Assembly (NCBI GenBank): GCA_027559495.1
Contig: JAMXSV010000024.1
Location: 248,001-312,000, forward strand
Origin: Aurifilum marmelostoma
Taxonomy: Eukaryota > Ascomycota > Sordariomycetes > Diaporthales > Cryphonectriaceae
DNA: 64,000 bases
Direction of reading: 5' to 3'
Position numbers and translations under genes: made by a program. Under the pieces are notes generated by a model. That model had not been told where the DNA came from. It made no database searches and worked only from the letters and a program-made list of their open reading frames with translations. Below, in pieces: positions 59,948 through 64,000 of the stretch; within the stretch, counting starts at the first letter, position 1; the number at the start of each line of letters is the position of its first letter.

Positions 59948-61680
59948 GCTGCCCTGCTATAGCACAGCTGCCCGTTAGCACCAGGCCCTGTACAGTACTC
60001 ACTGTGCCCTCTATACGAACCCGACACAGAGACCGTCATGGCCATCTGTCACAGCTATAATATACAATACCTCTTGCAATCTGGCTATTCGGGTTGGCTC
60101 CCTTTCAAAGAGAAGACTGCCAGTCAGGTGGTGGTGGGTGACAAGCGGAAGAATACAAGAAAAAAGCCTGCCGGTCGCGCCCAATCAGAGCCATCAGAGC
60201 CGGGGGCTGCTGTTACATTTTTGCAGGTGCACCCATGCGGGCGGCCATTTCTGGGTTTTGGTTGTACACATGGCTTGTTCTCCTCACACCCAGCCATATA
60301 ACGTGTGCGTGTGTGTGTGAGCGAGAAGAGTGAGTGAGAGAGAGAGAGAGGGAGGGAGGGAGAGGGCGGGGTTGAGCTGTTGCTGTTCGACACCAATGGG
60401 CCATTGCGATGATAACAGAGGAACAAAGAGTTTACCACAGTAGATGATGACTGGGACTGCAGTCCAGAACAAGAAGGTCTGGACCCTGAGGTTCTTTAAC
60501 ACAGTTTATTCCTGTATTCTTCAGCATTTTTCTGTGGGAAACAGAAGGGGGGGGGAAGAGGCGAGTCTGGAGCTGATAATCGATACCGTACCACGGGCTA
60601 CTGATAACGGATAAAAGATAGAGGAGATATGGGAATTATTATCAATATCCCTCGCCCTGGCACTGCAGCTGCCGCCCAATAATAGACAACCGCAATCAAC
60701 CTCAGACACACACACACACACGGTCAACCTCACTCGCCCGCTCAGCTTCGACGGACCGGGATGCAGATCGCGAAAAAGACGAGCACACAGCCCCACACCC
60801 GACACAGAAGGAGCAGCAGAAGAAGAAGGAGAGGAAGACGGCGACACGACGACCACGACTTCGACGAGGACGAGGACGACGAGAGGAGAAGAGGAGAAGA
60901 GGAGAAGAAGAAGAAGAAGCCGCCGCCGCCGAAGAGGCAGAGGAGCAGAACAGGAGGGGACGAGAACCACCCAGACGTCGTCGATGCTACGCTCCCAACA
61001 CCACCAGCCGGTCACCAGCACAGCACCACTGCCACCACCACAGCCATCCAAATTACGTAACGCACCCGATCCCAGCCCTCCAGCTTCAGGTCCAGATCCG
61101 GGCCGCCATCGATATCGCCATCGCAGGCCCTGCCGCCGCCGCCTTGACGCCGACCTCGAGGTCGAGGGTGAAGCTGTAAAGGGAAAAAGTCCAGGGAAGA
61201 AGGAAGAGAAGAAACAACAAGAGCTTACGAGGAAGAGGAAGAAGAAGAAGAAGAACAAGAAAAGGATCGACACAGGGGCATCGTTGCTCAGTCTCGTGCC
61301 GAGGCGGCTCTATAATCCGCCCCTCCTCGTCCACCTCTCCTCCGCCCCCACCAAAATTATTTCCACCGCCGACACGGACATAATCACCGAGAACAAGAAG
61401 AAGCTCAACACCAAGAGGACCACCTGCTGGTGACTCTCCCTCGTCTTCCTCCCTCCCTCCCTCCCCCCCCCCTCCTCCGCGGCTGGGCCTGCCCACGCCC
61501 TGGGACCGGACCTTCCGATCCCACCCGGTCCCCCTCCCCCCTCCTGCCCATCCAGCACGGTCCGACAACAGCAGGGACAGACGGGCAGACAAGACAAGGA
61601 GGGAAAACGGAGACAAGATCAGAGGACAGGAAAGACATCAGCGCACAGACACACCCACAGAGGACAGGAACGCAGAAGCC

Positions 61681-64000
61681 ATGTCGCCTCGCTCGCCGCC
61701 CTCCCCACGCACGCACCCGGCCAAGCGGCCAAGGGTGTCGTCGCCGGAGAGGGACAGGGACGGCGTGGCAGGAGACAGAGACAAGGACTCGCCGGGCCAG
61801 ACGATAACGGCAGGGCCCTCGCCTGCCGCCAGCAGCGAGCAGCAGGACGCCGTGTCCTCCATCAGCGGTGCTATCGCCGCCAGGCTCGAGGGGGGCGCGT
61901 CCACCCCGACCAAGGTCGGCCAGAGCAGCAGCTTCCGCAACGTCAGCGCGTGCAACAGGTGCCGCCTGCGCAAGAACAGGTGCGACCAGAGGCTGCCCAG
62001 CTGCGCGAGCTGCGAGAAGGCAAACGTCGCCTGTGTTGGTTACGATGCCATCACCAAGAGGGAGATCCCGCGCAGGTGAGTCGAGGTCGAGACGGGCAGA
62101 CGGGGAACTGCATTACAGATAGATGGATACACTTGGAGGGAGGGAGGGAGGGAGGAGGAGGAGAAGAAGAAGAAGAGATAAAACATGACTGACATGCATC
62201 TTTTCCAACAGCTACGTCTTTTACCTCGAAAACAGGATCGAGCACCTCGAGTCTCTGCTGCGGGCAAAGAACATCCCCTTCCCCTCCGCCGATAACCTCG
62301 AGCTGTGCTCACGCATAGCCGCCGACAACATGTCCGTCCGCTCGCCCGCCGAGTCCTCTTCTGCCGCCGCACTCCCCCCGCCCGCGCCCCCCGAGACCAT
62401 GGACGGCACCACCGCTGTAGGGGGCGGGCCCGGCAGCGAGAGGGGCGACGAGGCCAAGCTGCAGAGGCTGGTCTCGAGGGCCGACATCACCCAGGGCAAG
62501 GAGGTCGCCGCCAACCCCCGCTACCTGGGCGCCGCCTCGGGCGTCTCCTTTGCCCGCGTCGTCTTCGCCGCCGTCCAGTCCTCGGTCAGCGAGAACAAGT
62601 CCACCTCGGACAAGGCCGGCGTGCGGCCCTCGAAGCCCCTCGCCACCGCCGGGGGCGGCACCACCATGCGCGACTCCTTCTTTGGCCTGCACACCAAGCC
62701 CACCATCAACCCGGCCCCCTTCCCGGACAGGGACGTCGCCACCGCCCTCGTCAGCCTGTACTTTGAGCACGCCAACCCCCAGATCCCCATCCTGCACAGG
62801 GTCGAGTTCGGCAGGATGTTCGAGCAGGCCTACGACCCGGACGGCCCCCGCCGCGGCCACAGGGAGCTGTACATGCTCAACATGGTCTTCGCCATCGGCA
62901 GCGGCATCATCATGGGCGCCACCGCCAGCAACAGGTCCGACACGAGCAACAGCGCCGCCAAGCCGGGCGAGGGCCGCATGTCCTCCAAGCAGGCCCAGCC
63001 CGAGGAGTACCACGCCAGCGCCATCGTCCACCTCGAGGCCTGCCTCAACAACAGCGGCGGCGGCCTCGAGGAGCTGCAGGCCGTGCTCCTCCTCGCCAAC
63101 TTCGCCCTGCTGCGCCCCGTGCCCCCGGGCCTCTGGTACATCGTCGGCGTCGCCGTGCGTCTCGCCGTCGACCTCGGCCTGCACTATGAGGACGGCAAGG
63201 ATGTCGATGCCGGCCTGCGCAGGGAGTCGGGGTTCCAGGGGGGAGGAGGAGGAGGAGGAGGAGGCGGCCCCGCCGGTGACGACGGCCGCCAGCGGGAGCG
63301 CGGCAGGAGGGAGTTTGTGCGCGACCTCAGGCGCCGCCTGTGGTGGTCCACCTACTCCCTGGACCGCCTCGTGAGCATCTGCGTGGGGCGGCCCTTTGGC
63401 ATCTCGGACCAGGTCATCACCACCGAGTTCCCCTCGGTGCTCGACGACGACCTCATCACCCCCGAGGGCTTCCAGGAGCCGCCCCCGGACATGGCCGGCC
63501 AGCCCACCTACAAGCTCGTGGCCCACCACTACTTCCGCCTGCGCCTGCTGCAGTCCGAGATCCTCCAGGTCCTGCAGTACCAGCAGGCCCAGGCCGCCAG
63601 GGCCTCGGGCCAGAACGTCCGGAACCCCTACATGCACACCAGCCTGCCCTCGCCCTTCCTCTCGCGCTTCGAGTCCTTCCGCGCCTGGCGCATCGACATC
63701 GACAAGAGGCTGTACGAGTGGAAGATGACCGCCCCGACCAAGCAGCACACCGGCGTCGGCTTCTCCACCGAGTTCCTCGACCTCAACTACTGGCAGGCCA
63801 TCGTCATGCTCTACCGCCAGAGCCTGAGCGTGCCCTCCATGTTCGAGGGCGAGTACAACACCTCCATGGACATGCACAGCCCCCACCTGCCCGGCAGCGC
63901 CGGCGCCAGCACCAGCGGGAGCGGCAGCGGCAGCGGTGGGAGTGCTGGTGGTGGTGGTCCCGGGGGTGCCGGGGCCACCGCCGAGCTGCGCGAGGACGAG
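61681..64000 (+). CDS. Zn2Cys6 transcription factor, 3' end outside window
   Basis: Partial; at least 727 residues are visible and the frame is open at the window edge. Exon 1 is 61681-62075 and exon 2 starts at 62212; the 136-nt intron (GTGAGT...ACAG) has an internal GGGA/GGA tract. The ATG at 61681 begins a Ser/Pro-rich tail. The zinc cluster has Cys at 91, 94, 101, 108, 111 and 118 (CNRCRLRKNRC...CASCEKANVAC), then a VGYDAITKREIPRSYVFYLENRIEHLESLL linker and coiled coil, an arrangement in which the intron falls at the linker-coil junction. The fungal transcription-factor domain occupies about 290-560, with LYFEHANPQIPILHR and RRRLWWSTYSLDRLVSICVGRPFGISD. A poly-Gly run coded by GGA repeats (63239-63270) and a Gly/Ser-rich stretch near 63900 are low complexity. 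The targets are not readable. Confidence 0.93.
63239..63270 (+). repeat. GGA repeat encoding poly-glycine
   Basis: About ten consecutive Gly codons, mainly GGA, within the transcription-factor domain, immediately before a charged GDDGRQRERGRRE segment. It is in frame and probably length-variable. Confidence 0.85.

Larger units (their letters stand above)
56500..61680. other. 5-kb non-coding region with repeats
   Basis: Upstream of the Zn2Cys6 gene at 61681. It contains long T/C tracts, GT repeats (57770-57812), C11 and C15 runs, a (TC)n tract (59082-59120) and a cluster of short hairpins (59868-59947). Beyond about 60700 it becomes GA/CA-rich and has open frames of Arg/Glu-rich low complexity (60761-61060), probably in the 5' leader. 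No independent gene was recognised. Confidence 0.5.

Noticed and set aside
62309..63886. 525-codon minus-strand frame
   Set aside because: Shadow of the Zn2Cys6 gene, whose zinc cluster, splice site and domain motifs are on the plus strand.

Overview
This is a window of filamentous ascomycete (Pezizomycotina) nuclear DNA, most likely Sordariomycetes. Coding regions are broken by short spliceosomal introns (mostly 58-157 bp, good donors, CTRAY-like branch points). The gene families are also typical: HET domain, Zn2Cys6 regulators with the fungal transcription-factor domain, tandem CBM18 chitin-binding domains, and several 12/14-TM major facilitator (MFS) transporters. I see no bacterial-type operon, tRNA, rRNA or CRISPR array. 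All exon models are hand-built from splice signals and reading frame.

Layout. 1-7.1 kb: non-coding, pyrimidine-rich, with a decayed Ty1/copia retrotransposon relic on the minus strand at about 5.1-5.5 kb. 7.5-11.9 kb: a large membrane-anchored coiled-coil protein (+) of unknown function, carrying one reading-frame break. 13.3-15.2 kb: a DHA2-type MFS transporter (-) with a GC-AG intron. 17.5-18.4 kb: a secreted triple-CBM18 protein (+) broken by one extra C. 18.9-20.9 kb: a five-exon sugar transporter (-). 23.9-26.3 kb and 27.0-29.0 kb: a Zn2Cys6 regulator (-) and a DHA2 efflux-type MFS (+), transcribed divergently from a 711-bp promoter with three copies of ATCCGAG. 30.2-31.0 kb: a polytopic membrane protein with a steroid-reductase-like C-terminus (+). 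31.7-33.6 kb: the mitochondrial AAA-like ATPase AFG1 (+). 35.0-36.1 kb: a basic protein of unknown function (-). 36.4-38.7 kb: a HET-domain protein (-). 39.3-40.3 kb: a CCDC124-type ribosome-associated factor (-). 40.4-54.4 kb: a 14-kb gene desert rich in microsatellites, homopolymers and GTAC palindromes. 54.4-56.5 kb: a YCR023C/ZIF-like MFS transporter (+). 56.5-61.7 kb: a second desert, probably including the long leader of the last gene. 61.7 kb to the end: a second Zn2Cys6 regulator (+) that runs off the window.

How they work together. The only clear functional unit is the divergent regulator/efflux pair at 23.9-29.0 kb, where the regulator probably controls the pump and possibly itself. 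The rest is a mix of housekeeping genes (AFG1, CCDC124) and accessory genes (transporters, CBM18 protein, HET). No biosynthetic core enzyme (PKS, NRPS, terpene synthase) is present, so this is not a complete secondary-metabolite cluster. Points for a second look are the uncharacterised coiled-coil protein, the putative ATCCGAG operator, the two homopolymer frame breaks, the GC-AG intron, and the telobox motifs upstream of two minus-strand genes.
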